Origin: Luscinia megarhynchos
Lineage: Eukaryota > Chordata > Aves > Passeriformes > Turdidae
Length of the DNA: 64,000 nucleotides
Assembly: GCA_034336665.1 (NCBI GenBank)
Contig: JAPFBE010000082.1
Span: forward strand, 62,001-126,000
Reading direction: 5' to 3'
Shown: piece after piece, positions 44,561-58,900 of the stretch
Layout: each line of letters opens with the position of its first letter
Position numbering within the stretch: position 1 is the stretch's first letter
Translations under genes and position numbers: made by a program
The notes under the pieces: generated by a model
What the model was told of the DNA's origin: nothing
The model's database searches: none
What the model saw: only the letters and a program-made list of their open reading frames with translations

Positions 44561-47500
44561 CCGGCCTACCTGTGGGTGGAGAGTGCAGAAAAGGTTTCGC
44601 GTGTGCCTCTGGGTGTGCGCCCGGCCGGCCTACCCCTGGGTGAAGCGTCGCGGAACTGTTTGCGTGTGCCTCTGGGTGTGCGCCCGGCCCGGCCCACCCG
44701 TGGAGTGAAGCGTGAAGAAGGGCCTCGCGGTTGCCTCTGGGTGTGCGCCGCGGTTGGCCCACCAGAGGTGTCGCGTGCAGAAGGCCCTGCAGTTGCCTCT
44801 GGGTGTGCAGCAGCGGGCGGCCTACCCGTGGGTGGGCGTGCAGAACTGTTGCTTGTGGCTCTGGGTGTGCGCCACTGCGGCCCACCGATGGGGCGTGCAG
44901 AAGGGCCTCGCGGTTTCCTCTGGAGTGCGCCCGCCCACGACGACCCACCGATGGGTAGGCGTGCAGAAAAGTCTGCGGTTGCCTCTGGAGTTTTACGCAG
45001 CGGTCGGCCCACCGATGGGTGGCGTGCAGAACTATTTCGCGTGTTCCTCTGGGTGTGTGCATACGGCCGGCCCACCCGTGGAGTGAGTCGTGCAGAGGGG
45101 CTCGGTTTCCCTCTGGGTGTGTTGCCCGCGGCGGCTCATCAGTGGGTGATGATGCGTGCAGAGAAGGGCCTCGCGGTTGCCTCTGGCTGTGCGCTACAGC
45201 CGGCCCACCGGTGGGTGAAGCGTGCAGAAACCCCTGCGGTTGCGTCTGGAGTGTGCGCTTCACGGCTGCCCAACCTTGTGTGGGCGTGCTTAACTGTTTG
45301 CCTGTGCCTCTTTGTGTGCCGCCACGGCCCGGCCCACCGTGGTTAGGGAGTGCAGAAGGGCCTGCGGTTGCCTCTGGGTGTGCCGCCGCGGCGCCCACCC
45401 GATGGTGTGAAGGCGTGCAGAAGAGCCCTCGCGGTTGCCTCTGGGTGTGCCGCCCGCGGCAGCCCACCCGATTGTTGGAGTGTGCAGAAAGGCCCTCGGT
45501 TGCCTCGCGGTGTGCAGCCACGGCCGACCTACCCGTGGGTGGGGGCGTGCAGAAGAGCCTACGTTTACCTCTGGAGTGTGCGCCCGCGGCCGGCCCATCC
45601 GTGGGTGGCGTGCAGAAGGAGCCTCGCGTTTACCTCTGGGTGTGCCGCCACGAGCGGCCTACCGTGGGTGGGCGTGCAGAAGGGCCTCGCGTTTACCTCT
45701 GGGTGTGCCGCCCGGCCGGCCCACCCGTAGGTGAAGGCGTGCAGAAGGGTCTGCGTTTGCCTCTGGGTGTGCATACGGCGGCCCACCCGTGAATTGGCGT
45801 TGAGAAGGGCCTGCGGATGCCTCTGGGTGTGTCGCCCGCGGCCCGGCCCACCCGTGGGTGGGCGTGCAGAAGGCCCTGCGGTTGCCTCTGAGTGTGCCGC
45901 CACTGCAGGCTCACCTGTGGGTGGGGCGTGCAGAAGAGCCTCTGCGGTTGCCCCTGTGTGTGTATTAGCCCGCGGCCCACCCGATGGGTGAGGGCGTGCA
46001 GAAAAGGGTCTAAGGTTGCCACTGGGTTTCACGCAAAGCGCGGCCTCCCCGATGGGTGGGCGTGCAGAACTGTTTCGCGTGTGACTCTGGGTGTGCCGCC
46101 CTCACGGCCGGCCCACCACGTAGAGTGAAGCGTGCAGAAGGGTCTGCGGTTGCCTCTGGGTGTGCCGCCGCGGCCGGCTCACCTGTGGGTGGGCGTGCAG
46201 AAAGGCCTGCGGTTGCCTCTGGGTGTGCCCTTCATGGCCGGCCCACCGATGGGTGAGGCGTGCAGAAGGGCCTGCGCTTGCCCCTGGGTGTGCCGCCATG
46301 GCGGACCACCAGTGGGTGGGGCGTGCAGAAGGGCCTGCGGTTTCCTCAGGAGTTGGCCATAGCGACCAGCCCCCGTAGGTGGCGTGCAGAACTGTTTGCG
46401 TGTGCGCCTGGTGTGCCCGCCACGGTCGGCCCACCCGTGGGTGGGCGTGCACAACTTGACTGCGTGTGGCTCTGGGTGTGCAGCCGCGGCGGCCACCCGT
46501 GGGTGGGCGTGCAGAAGGAGCCTGCGTTTACCTCTGAGTGTGCTGCATACGGCGGCCCATCCGTGGGTGAAGGCGTGCAAAAGACCCTGCGGTTGCCTCT
46601 GGGTGTGCTGCTTTACGGCCGGCCAACAGTGGGTGGAGAGTGCAGAACTATTTGCGTGTGCCTCTAGAGGTGTGCGCACGGCGGCCGCACCTGGGTGAGG
46701 CGTGCAGAAGGGAACCTGCGGTTGCCCCTGGTTGTGCCGCATACGGCGAGGCCCACCGATGGGTGGGGCGTGCAGAAAGACCTGCATTTTCTTCTGGGTT
46801 GATGCAGCGACCAGTTTACCCGTGGGTGGGCATGCACAACTGTTTGCGTGTGCCTCTGGGTGTGCCGCCGGCAGCCCACCCGTGGGTGGGAGTGCAGAAC
46901 TGTTTCGCGGTTGCCTCTGGGTGTGCGCCGCGGCCACGACCCACCGATGGGTAGGCGTGCAGAAGAGCCTACTTTTCCCCCTGGGTGTGCCGCCCACGGT
47001 AGGCCCACCCGTGGGTGAAGCGTGGAGAAGGGCCTGCGTTTGCCTCTGGGTGTGCCCGCCCGGCCGGCCCACCCGTGGAGTGGAAGCGTGCAGAAGGGCC
47101 TACGGTTGCCTCTGGGTGTGCCCGCCGCGGCGCGACCTACCCGTGGGTAGGCGTGCAGAAGGGTTTCGCGGTTGCCTCTGGGTGTGTTGCCACTCACGGG
47201 CCCAGCACGTGTGTGGGCGTGCAGAAGAGCCTACTGTTGCCTCTGGGTGTGCACGCCGCGGCGGCCCATTTTCGATGGAGTGGCGTGCAGAAGGGTTTCG
47301 CGGTTGCCTCTGGGTGTGTTGCCACGGCCGGGCCCACCCGTGGGTGAGGCGTGCAGAACGACCTAGGATGCCTCTGGGTGTGTTGCTCGCCCGCGGCGGC
47401 CACCCGTGGGTGAGGCGTGCTGTAAGACCTGCATTTTCCCTGGGTGTGCGCCAAAGGTCGGCTTACAACCCGTTAGTGGAGTGTGCAGAAAGGCCCTCGC

Positions 47501-50500
47501 GGTTGCCTCTGGCTGTGCAGCCGACGGCCACCCACCCGATGGGTGGGGCGTGCAGAATAGTTTCGCGTGTGGCTCTGGTGCGCGCCCACGGCCCGATACC
47601 GATGGGTGGAAGTGCAGTGGGAGCCTGCATTTTCCCCTGGGTGTGTTGCCCGCGGCCCGGCCCACCCGTTGGTGGTTGTGCAGAAGGGTTTGCGGTTGCC
47701 TCTGGATGACGCAGCCGGCCAGCCAACCCGTGGGTGGAAAGTGCAGAAGGAGCCTGCAGTTTCTTCTGGGTTGGCTAGCGACCAGCTTACCCGTGGGTGG
47801 GAGCGTGCAGAACTGTTGGGTGTGCCTCTGGGTGTGCCGCCACGGCGGCCCACCCGTGGGTGAAGCGATGCAGGACTTGTTTACCCGTTGCCTCTGGGTG
47901 CGCGCCGTCCAGCCACCCGTGTGTGGGCGTGCAGAAGAGCCTGCGGTTTGCCTCTGGGTGTTCAGCCACGGCCATCCCACCCGTGGGTGAGGCGTGCAGA
48001 AGAACCTGCATTTTCTTCTGGAGTTGGCCTTAGCGACCAGCTTACCGTGGGTGGGCGTGAAGAACTGTTTGCGTGTGCCTCTGGGTTTTGCCGCCACGGC
48101 GGCCCACCCGATGGGTGGGCGAGCAGAACTGTTTGCGTGTGCCTCGTGGGTGTGCCGCCACGCGGCCCGGCCCACCCGATGAGTAGGCGTGCAGAAGGGC
48201 CTGCTTTTCCCCTGGAGTGTGCGCCACGGAGAGCCCACCCGTGTGTGGGCGTGCAGAGGACCTGCAGTTGCCTCTGGAGTGTGCGCATACGGCCCGGCCC
48301 ACCCGGTGGTTGAAGTGCAGAAGGGTTTAGCGTTTGCCTCTGGAGTGTGCGCCCGCACGGCCTACCACCGATGCGATGGGCTGCAGAAGGGCCTCGGTTT
48401 TCACTCTGGGTTGGCCTTAGCGAGCCAACCCACCGTGGGTGGGCGTGCAGAACTGTTTGCTTGTGGCTCTCGGTGTGCGCTGCGGGCGGCCCACCTGTGG
48501 GTGGGAGAAGCGTGCAGAAAGGAACCTGCCTTTGCCTCTGGGTGTGCCGCCACGGCCGGCCCACCCGATGGAGTGAAGCGGTCAGAAGAACCAGCGGTTG
48601 CCTCTGGGTGTGTTGCCACGGCGGCTCCATCCAGTGGGTGGGCGTGCAGAAAGGGCCTGCGGTTGCCTCTGGCTGTGCGCGCTTCTGGCCGGCCCACCGC
48701 AATAGGTAAGGCGTGCAGAAGAGCCTGCGTTTGCCTCTGAATGTGCAGCCGCGGTCGGCCCACCCGATGGGTGGGGCGTGCAGAAGAGCCTCGCCGGTTG
48801 CCCCTGAGTGTGCATGCGGTGTCGGCCCACCTGTAGGGTAGAGCGTGCAGAAGGCCCTGCGGTTTCGCGTCTTGGTGTGCGCTTCGGCCGACCAACCGTG
48901 TGTCTTGGCGTGCAGAACTGTTTCGCGTGTGGCTCTGGGTGTGCCGCCACGGCCGGCCCACACCGATGAGTGGGCGATGCAGAAGGGACCTCGCGGTTGC
49001 CCGAGTTGCGTGCCGCCCGCGGCGACCACCGATGGAGTGGGGGCGTGCAGAAGAACCTGCATTTTCCCCTGGGTGTGCATACGGCCGGCCCACCCGCTGG
49101 TGGAGTGAGCAGAAGGCCCTACGGTTGCCTCTGGATGTGCAACCACGGCCAGCCCACCCGTGGGTGGGGCGTGCAGAAGAACCTGCATTTTTCTTTTTGG
49201 TTGGCCTTAGCGACCAGCTTACCGTGGGTGAAGCGTGCAGAACTGTTTGCGTGTGCCTCTGGGTGTGCTGCCTGACGGCCACCCGGTGGGTGAAGCGTGC
49301 AGAACTGTTCTGCGGTTGCCTCTGGGTGTGCCCCACTTACGGCCGGCCCACCAGTGGGTGGAGCGTGCAGAAGGAGCCCTGCTTTTCCCCTGGGTGTGCA
49401 TACGGTAGGGCCACCCGTGTGTGGTAGGCGTGCAGAAGGGCGGCGGTTGCCTCTGAAGTGTGCCGCCCGCGGCCCGACCTACGGTGGGTGAAGCGTGCAG
49501 AAGGAGCCTGCTGTTGCCTTTGGGTGTGCCGCCCGCGGGCGGCACACTCGTTGGTGTGAGGTGTGCAGAAGGCCCTCGTTTGCCTCTGGGTGTGCAGCCC
49601 GCGACCAGCTTACCGTGTGTGGTGCAGAACTGTTTGCGTGTGCCTCTGGGTGTGCCTCCCGACACGACCCACCGTGGGTGGGCATGCAGAACTGTCTGCG
49701 TGTGGCTCTGGGTGTGCCATACGGCCCGGCCCACCGGTGGGTGGGCGATGCAGAAGGGTTTGCGTGTGCCTCTGGGTGTGCGCCCGCGGCGACTGCCGAT
49801 GGGTGGGCGTGCAGAAGAGTTTCTGCGTTTGCCTCTGAGTGTGCGTCGGCCGGCCTACCCCTCGATGGGCGTGCAGAAGGGCCTGCGGTTTCCTCTGGGT
49901 TGGCACAGCGACCAACCACCCGTGGGTGGCGTGCAGAACTGTTTGCGTGTGCCTCTGGGTGTGCCTCCACGGCGACCCACCGTGGTTGAGGCGTGCAGAA
50001 GGGCCTACGATTTGCCTCTGGGTGTGTTGCCCGCGACGGCTCATCAGTGGGTGGGCGTGCAGAAAGGGGCCTGCGGTTGCCTCTGGCTGTGCCGATGCGG
50101 GCCGACCCACCTAGTATTATGAGCGAGCAGAAAGCCCTGCGTTTACGACTGGGTGTGCGCTTCTGACGACCAACCGTGTGATAGGCGTGCAGAACTGTTT
50201 CGCGTGTGGCTGTGGGTGTGCATACGGACGACCCCACCCGTGGGTGGTGAGCGAGCCCTGCGGTTTGCCTCTGAGTGTGCCGCGGCCGGCTCACCGTGGG
50301 TAGGCGTGCAGAACTGTTCGCGTGTGCCTCTGGGTGTGCGCCGGCCGCCCACCCTGGGTGGCGTGCCAGAACTGTTGCGTGTTCCTCTGGGTGTGCCGCC
50401 ACGGCGACCCACCCGTGGGTGGAAGCGTGAAGAAGGGCCTGCGGTTGCCTCTGGGTATTTTGCCGCTTCGGTTGGCCACCAGTGGTTGTCGCGTGCAGAA

Positions 50501-52939
50501 GGCCCTGCAGTTGTCTCTGGGTGTGCAGCAACGCGGGCTGACCTACCCGTGGGTGGGCGTGCAGAACTGTTTGCTTGTGGCTCTGGGTGTGCATGCGGCG
50601 GCTCACCGACGATGTGTGGAGGCGTGCTGAAGGGCCTGCAGTTGCACAATGGTTGTACAGCCAGGACACTGCACACCCGATGGGAGGAAGCGTGCAGAAA
50701 GGAAGGGCCTCGCGGTTTCCTGTGGAGTGCTTAGCCACTGCCCGACACCGTGGGTGAAGTGCAGAAAGGGTCTGCCCGGTTGCCTCTGGGTTTACGCCTA
50801 GCGATGCGGCCCACCGATGGGTGAAGCGAGCAAGAACTAATTGCGTGTTCCTCTGGGTGTGCTGTTACGGCCCGGCCCACCCGTGGGTGAGAGACGTGCA
50901 GAACTGACTGCGCGTGTGCCTCTGGGTGTGTTGTTGACGCGACGGCTCATCCGGTGGGTGGGCGTGCGAGAAAGAGCCTCGCTGGTTGCGTCCGGGTGTT
51001 CCTGCTGGCTGGCGCAACCTTCTGTGGGCGTCGCGGGAACTGTTTGCGTGTGCCTCTTGGTGTGCGCCACAGCGGCCACCAGTGGTTGAAGCGTGCAGAA
51101 GGGGCCTGCGGTTGCCTCTGGGTGTGCCGCCCGCGGCGGAGCCACCGTGGGTAGGCGTGCAGGAGGCCTGCGTTTGCCTCTGGGTGTGCGCCACGGCCCG
51201 GCCCACCCGTTGCTGAGGTGTGCAGAAGGCCCACTGCGGTTGCCCTCTGGGTGTGCAGCCACGCGGGCCTACCGTGGGGTGGGAGTGCAGAAAGAGGGCC
51301 TGCGGTTGCCTCTGGTGTGCCGCGCGGCCAGGCCACCCGTGGGTGGGCGTGCAGAAGGAGCCTGCAGTTTCTTCTGGGTATGCATAGCGACCAGCTTACC
51401 GTGGGTGGGCGTGCAGAACAGTTTGCATGTGCCTTTTTGGTGTGCTGCTACGGCCGGCCCACCGTGGGTGGGCGTGCAGAACTTCGTGCGTGTGGCTCTA
51501 AGTAGTGCGCCCGCGGCGGCCAACCAGCGGGTGAAGTGCAGAAGGAGGCCTGCTTTTCCCCCTGGGTGTGCGCCACGGTAGAGCCCACCGTGTGTGGGGC
51601 GTAAAGAGGGCCTGCATTTGCCCTGAGTGTGCGCGCGGCGGCCCGCACCCGTGGGTAGAAGCGTGCAGAAGGTCTGCGTTTGCCTCTGGAGTGTGCATCC
51701 CGCGGCCGGCCCATCCGTGGGTGGAGCGTGCAGAAGAACCTGCGTTTACCTCTGGGTGTGCCGCGCGGCGGGGCTACCGTGGGTGAAGGCGTGCAGAAGG
51801 GCCTCGCGGTTTCCTCTGGGTTGAAAGCGCCTTAACCAACCCATGAGTAGGTGGGCGTGAAGAACTGTTTTCGCGTGTGCCTCTGGGTGTGCCGCCACCG
51901 CCCGGCCCACCGTGGGTGAAGCGTGCAGAAGGGTCTGATTTGCCTCTGGGTGTGCCTTCACGGCCCGACCAACAGTGGGTGGGCGATGCAGACCTGTTTG
52001 CGTGTGCCTCTGTGTTTGCCGCCACGCCACATTACCCTGGGTGAAGTGCAGAAAGGAGCCTGCGGTTGCCCTGGTTGTGCAGCCACAGCCAACCCCACCC
52101 GATGGGTGAGGCGTGCAGAAGAACCTGCATTTTCTTCTGGGTTGGCATAGCGACCAGCTTACCCGTGGGTGGGCGTGCAGAACTGTTGCGTGTGCCTCTG
52201 GGTGTGCCGCCACGTCCGGCCCACCCGTGGGTGGGCATGCAGAACTGTCTGCGTGTGCCTCTGGAGTGTGCGCCACGGCGGCCACCGTGGGTGAGGCGAT
52301 GCAGAAGGGCCTGCTTTTCCCCCTGGGTGTGCCGCATACGGTAGGCCCACCGGTGGGTGAAGCGTGCAGAAGGGCCTGCGGTTGCCTCTGGGTGTGCGCT
52401 GCCACGGCCGGCCTACCCGTGCGTGGAGAGTGCAGAAGGGCCTGTGGTTTCCTCTGAGTGTGCCGCCACGGTAGGCCCACCCGTTGGGTGGCGTGCAGAG
52501 GCCTGCGGTTGCCTCTGGGTGTGCCGCCCGCGGCCCGGCCAACCCTGGTTGGTCGTGCAGAACTGTTTCGCGTGTGCCTCTGAGTGTTCCTCCACGGCCG
52601 GCCCACCCGTGGGTGAGGCGTGCAGAAAGGAGCCTCGCGGTTTGTCTGTGGGTGTGTTGCCACGGCTGGCTTTTCAGTGGGTGGGCGTGCATAGGGCCTG
52701 CGGTTTGCCTCTGGCTGTGCCGCTGACACGACCCACTGCAATGTGTGGGCATGCAGAAGGCCCTGCGGTTGCCTCTGGGTGTGCCATACGGCGGCCCACC
52801 CGATGGGTGGGCGTGCAGAGACTGTTTGCGTGTGTGCTGCAGGGTGTGCCGCCCGCAGGCCCACCAGTGGTTGTGCGTGCAGAAAGGCCCTGCAGTTGCC
52901 TCTGGGTGTGCAGCAGCGACCCTCCCGTGGGTGGGGCGT

Positions 52940-55900
52940 GCAGAACTGTTGCTTGTGGCTCTGGGTGTGCGCCCGCGGCGGCTCACCGATGGGTGAAGCG
53001 TGCAGAAGGGCCTGCAGTTGCCCTGGAGTGTGCAACCCGCGACCAGCTCACCCGTGGGTGGAGGCGTGGAGAAGAGCCTGCGTTTGCTCCTGGGTGTGCG
53101 GCGAAGGCGGCCCACCCGTGGGAGAAGCGTGCAGAAGGCCCTGCGGTTGCCTCTGGGTGTGCAGCCCGCGGCCGGCCTACCCGTGGGTGGGGAGTGCAGA
53201 AAGGGCCTGCAGTTTCTTCTGGGTTGGCCTTAGCGACCAGCTTACCCGTGGTTAGGCGTGCAGAACTGTTTGCATGTGCCTTTGGGTGTGCCCGCTACGG
53301 CCCGGCCCACCCGTGGAGTGAAGCGTGCAGAGCTATTTGCGTGTGGCTCTGGGTGTACGCCACGGCCTGCCCACCCGTGGGTGAGGCGTGCAGAGACCTA
53401 CTTTTCCCCTGGGTGTGCCGCCACGGCAGAGCCCACCCGATGTGAGGCGTGCAGAAAGCGCTACAGTTGCCCCTGGTGTGCCGACCACGGCGGCCCACCC
53501 GTGGGTGGGGCGTGCAGAAGGGTTCGCGTTTGCCTCTGAGTGTGCCGCCCGCGACGACCCTACCGATGGGTAAGGCGTGCAGAAGAGCCTGCGGTTTCCT
53601 CTGGGTTGGCCTAGCGACCAACCCACCCGTAGGTGGCGTGCAGAACTGTCTGCGTGTGCCTCTGGGTGTGCCGCCACGCCCGTACTGCAGCGTGGAGTGG
53701 GGCGTGCAGAAGGGTCTGCGGTTGCCTCTGGGTGTGCCGCTACGGCCCGGCTCACCTGTGGGATGTGGCGTGCAGAAGGGCCTCGCGGTTGCCTCTGTGT
53801 GTGCAGCCACGGCCAGCCCACCCGTGTGAGGGCGTGCAGAAGGGCCTGCGGTTGCCACTGGGTTTGCGCAAAGGCGGCTCACCACCCGTGGGTGGGCGTG
53901 CAGAACTGTTTCGCGTGTGCCTCTGGGTGTGCGCCGCGGCGGCCCACCCGATGGGTGAGGCGTCGCAGAAGAGACTCTGCGTTTGCCTCTGGGTGTGTTG
54001 CCACGGACGGCTCATCAGTGGGTGAAGCGTGCAGAAAGGCCTCGCGGTTGCCTCTGGGTGTGCGCTCACGGCGGCCCACACCTGGAGTGGGGTGCAGAAG
54101 AGCCTACAGCTTGCCCCTGGTTGTGCCGCCACGGCGGCCACCGTGGAGTGGGCGTGCAGAAGGGCCTGCGGTTTCCCTCAGGGGTTGGCCTTAGCGACCA
54201 GCTTACCCATGGTTGGGCGTGCAGAACTGTTTGCGTGTGCCTCTGGGTGTGCACGCCAGGGCGGCCCACCGATGGGTGGCGTGCAGTAGGGCCTGCGTTT
54301 GCCTGGGTGTGTCGCCACGGCGGCCACCGTGGGTGGCGTGCGAGTAGGGCCTCGTTTGCCCCTGGGTGTGTCGCCGCGGCCGGCCCACCCGTTGGTGGGT
54401 GTGCAGAAGGCCCTGCGGTTGCCTCTGGGTGTGCAGCCACGGCCGGCCCACGATGCGTGGGTGGGCGTGCAGAACTGTTGCGTGTGCCTCTGGGTGTGCG
54501 CCCGGCCGACCCACCGATGTGTGAGGCGTGCAGGAAGGGCCTGCGGTTGCCTCTGGGTGTGCGCCGCAACCGGCCCTACCCGTGGGTGAGGCGTTCAGAA
54601 GACCCTGCGGTTGCCTCTGGGTGTATTAGCCCACGGCGGCCGACCGTGGGTGGGGAGTGCAGAAGAGCCTCGCGATTACCTCTGGGGTGTGCGCCACAGC
54701 CAGCCCACCGCGATGGTGGGGCGTGCAGAAATATGTTCTGCGTGTGCCTCTGGGTGTGCGCCCTACGGCCGGCCCACCGTGGGTGGAGCATGCAGAACTG
54801 TTTGCGTGTGCCTCTGGGTGTGCGCCCGCGGCCGGCCCACCCGTGGGTGAGGCGTGCAGAAGAGACCTGCATTTTTCCCCTGGGTGTGCAGCCACGGTAG
54901 GCCCACCGAGGTGTTAGGCGTGCAGAAAGCGTCGCGGTTGCCTCTGTGTATTGCCGCCACGGCCGCCCCACCGATGGGTGGGGCGTGCAGAAGGACCCTC
55001 GCGGTTGCCTCTGGGTGTGCCGCCACGATGACCACACCGTGGGTGAAGCGTCCAGAAAGGGTTCTGGGTTGAGCTCTGGGTGTGCGCTCGACCCGGCCGA
55101 CCTGTGGGTGGGGAGCGTGCAGAAGGGCCTCGCGGTTGCCATCTAGGGTGTGCGCACACGGCACGACCACCGTGGTGGGGCGTGCGAAAAGGCCTGCGGT
55201 TGCCCTGGGTGTGCCGCCACGGGCCGACCACCGATGGGTGGGCGTGCAGAACTGTTCTGCGTGTACCTTTGGTTGTGCACGCCCGGCCGGCCCACCCGAT
55301 GGGTAGGCGTGCAGAGCTGTTGCTTGTGGCTCTGGGTGTGTGCCGCACGGCGGCTCACCGATGGGTGGCGTGCAGAAGGGCCTGCAGTTGCCCCTGGGTG
55401 TGCAGCCCGCGACCAGCTCACCCGTGGGTGGGCGTGGAGAAAGAACCTGCGTTTGCTCCTGGGTGTGCGAGGCCGGCCCACCGATGGGAGAGGCGTGCAA
55501 GAAGGCCCTCGCGGTTGCCTCTGGGTGTGCAGCCCGCGGCCGGCCTACCGTGGGTGGGGGTGCAGAAGGGCCTGCGGTTGCCTCTGGGTGTGCTGCCCGC
55601 GTCCAGCCCACCGTGGGTGAGGGCGTGCAGAAGGGCCTGCAGTTTCTTCTGGGTTGGCGCCTAGCGACCAGCTTACCGTGGTTAGGCGTGCAGAACTGTT
55701 TGCATGTGCCTTTGGGTGTGCGCTACGGCGGCCCACCCGTGGGTGGGCGATGCAGAGCTATTGCGTGTGGCTGCTGGGTGTGCCGCCCGGCCTGCCACCC
55801 GTGGGTGAAGGCGTGCAGAAGAGCCTGCTTTTCCCCTGGGTGTGCGCCACGGCAGAGCCCACCCGGTGATGGTGCAGAAGCGCCTGCAGTTGCCCCTGAG

Positions 55901-58900
55901 GTGTGCCGACCGCGGCCGGCCCACCCGTGGGTGAGAGGCGTGCCAGAAGGGTTTCGCGTTTGCCTCTGAGTGTGCGCCACGGCCGGCCTACCGATGGGTG
56001 AGGCGTGCAGAAGAGCCTGCGGTTTCCTCTGGGTTGGCGCAGCGACCAACCCACCCACGTGGGTGGCGTGCAGAACTGTTTGCGTGTGCCTCTGGGTGTG
56101 CCGCCACGCCCGGCTGCAGCGTGGAGTGAGAGTGCAGAAGGTCTCGCGGTTTGCCTCTGGGTGTGCCGCCGCGGCGGCTCACCTGTGGGTGGGGCGTGCA
56201 GAAGGGCCTGCGGTTGCCTCTGTGTGTGCAGCCACGGCCAGCCCACCCGATGGGGGCGTGCAGAAAGAGCCTGCGGTTGCCACTGGGTTTACGCAAAGGC
56301 CGGCTCACCCGTGGGTGGCGTGCAGAACTGTTCTGCGTGTGCCTCTGGGTGTGCCGCCACGGCCCGACCACCCGTGAGTGTAGCGTGCAGAAGAGCCTGC
56401 GTTTGCCTCTGGGTGTGTTGCCGACGGGCGGCTCATCAGTGGGTGAGCGTGCAGAAAGGCCTCGCGGTTGCCTCTGGGTGTGCGCTTCACGGCCGACCCA
56501 CCGATGGAGTGAGGCGTGCAGAAGGGCCTCTGCGGTTTCCCTCAGGGTTGGCCTTAGCGACCAGCTTACCCATGGTTGGGCGTGCAGAACTGTTTGCGTG
56601 TGCCTCTGGGTGTGCCGCCAGGGCGGCCCACCCGTGGGTGGCGATGCAGTAGGGCCTCGCGTTTGCCCTGGGTGTGTCATACGGCCGGCCCACCCGTGGG
56701 TGAGCGTGCAGTAGAGGCCTGCGTTTGCCCCTGGGTGTGTCGCCACGGCGGCCCACCCGTTGGTGGAGTGTGCAGAAGGCCCTGCGGTTGCCTCTGGGTG
56801 TGCAGCCACGGCGGCCCGATTCGTGGAGTAGGCGTGCAGAACTGTTTCGCGTGTGCCTCTGGGTGTGCCGCCCGCGGCCCGGCCCACCGGTGGGTGAAGC
56901 GTTCAGAAGGGCCTGATGTTGCCCCTGGGTGTGCGCCCGCGGTAGGCCCACCCGTGTGTGGAAGGTGCAGAAGGGCCTGCGGTTGCCTCTGGGTGTGCAT
57001 ACAACCCGGCCCACCCGTGGGTGAGGCGTTCAGAAGGCCCTCGCGGTTGCCCACTCTGGAGTGTGTAGCCCGCGGCCGGCCGACCCGTGGGTGGGGGGGT
57101 GCAGAAGGAGCCTCGCGATTACCTCTGGGTGTGCCGCCACAGCCAGCCCACCCGTGGGTGGGCGTGCAGAAAGTATTTGCGTGTGCCTCTGGGTGTGCCG
57201 CCCGCGGCCACGAGCCCACCGATGGGTGGGCATGCAGAACTGTTCGCGTGTGCCTCGTTGTACGCCCGCGGCGGCCCACCCGATGGAGTGGCGTGCAGAA
57301 GGGCCTGCATTTTCCCCTGGGTGTGCCGCGCGGTAGGCCCACCAGTGTGTGGGCGTGCAGAAAGCGATCGCGGTTGCCTCTGTGTGTGCCGCCACGGCCG
57401 CCCACCCGTAGTTGGGCGTGCAGAAAAAGGCCTGCGGTTGCCTCTGGGTGTGCCGCCCACGGTCGACCCACCCGTGGGTGGCGTCAGAAGGGTTTCTGCG
57501 GTTGACTCTGGGTGTGCGCTTCTGACCGGGCCGACCTGTGGGTGGGCGTGCAGAAGGGCCTGCGGTTGCCTCTAGGTGTGCGCCCACGGCGTTACCGTGG
57601 GTGGGCGTGCAGAAAACCTGCGGTTGCCCTGGGTGTGCGCACCCAGGCGACCACCCGTGGGTGAGCGTGCAGAACTGTTTCGCGTGTACCTTTGGTTGTG
57701 CCGCCCGGCGGCGGCCCACCCGTGGGTGGGCGTGCAGAACTGTTGCTTGTGGCTCTGGGTTATTGCCGCGGCCCGGCTCACCGGTGGGGTGGCGTGCAGA
57801 AGAGCCTGCAGTTGCCCCTGGGTGTGCAGCCGACCAGCTCACCGTGGTGAAGTGGAGAAGAGCCTGCGTTTGCTCCTGGGTGTGCGAAGGCGGCCCACCG
57901 ATGGGAGGAAGCGATGCAGAAGGCCCTGCGGTTTGCCTCTGGGTGTGCAGCGGCCGGCCTACCGTGGGTGGGAGTGCAGAAAGGGCCTGCGGTTGCCTCT
58001 GGGTGTGCTGCCACGATCCAGCCCTGCGTGGGTGAAGCGTGCAGAAGACCTGCAGTTTCTTCTGGGTTGGCCTAGCGACCAGCTTACCCGTGGTTAAGGC
58101 GTGCAGAACTGTTTGCATGTGCCTTTGGGTTGTGCCTGCGTCTGACGGCCCACCCGTGGGTGGCGTGCAGAGCTATTTGCGTGTAGCTCTGGGTGTGCGC
58201 ACGGCCTGCCCACCCGTGGGTGGAGCGTGCAGAGAAGGCCTGCTTTTTCCCCTGGGTGTGCCGCCCGCGGCAGGCCCACCCCGATGTGATAGTGCAGAAG
58301 CCTGCAGTTGCCCCTGGGTGTGCCGACCGCGGCGGCCCACCCGTGGGTGGGCGTGCAGAAGGGTTTCGCGTTTGCCTCTGAGTGTGCCGCCCGCGGCGGC
58401 CTACCCGTGGGTGAAGGTGCAGAAGGGCCTCTGCGGTTTCCTCTGGGTTGGCGCAGCGACCAACCCACCCGTAGGTGGGCGTGCAGAACTGTTTGCGTGT
58501 GCCTCTGGGTGTGCGCTACGCCCGACCTTGCAGCGTGGGTGAAGTGCAGAAGGTCTGCGGTTGCCTCTGGGTGTGCCATACGGCCGGCTCACCTGTGGGT
58601 GGGGCGTGCAGAAGGGCCTGCGGTTGCCTCTGTGTGTGCAGCCACGGCCAGCCCACCGATGGGGGCAGAAGAGCCTGCGGTTGCCACTGGGTTTCACATA
58701 AAGGCCGGCTCACCCGTGGGTGGGCGTGCAGAACTGTTTGCGTGTGCCTCTGGGTGTGCGCCCACGGCCGGCCCACCGTGGGTAGGCGTGCAGAAGGGCC
58801 TGCGTTTGCCTCTGGGTGTGTTGCCGCGGACGGCTCATCCGGTGGGTGAAGTGCGTGCAGAAAGGCCTACGCGGTTGCCTCTGGGTGTGCCGCTACGGCC

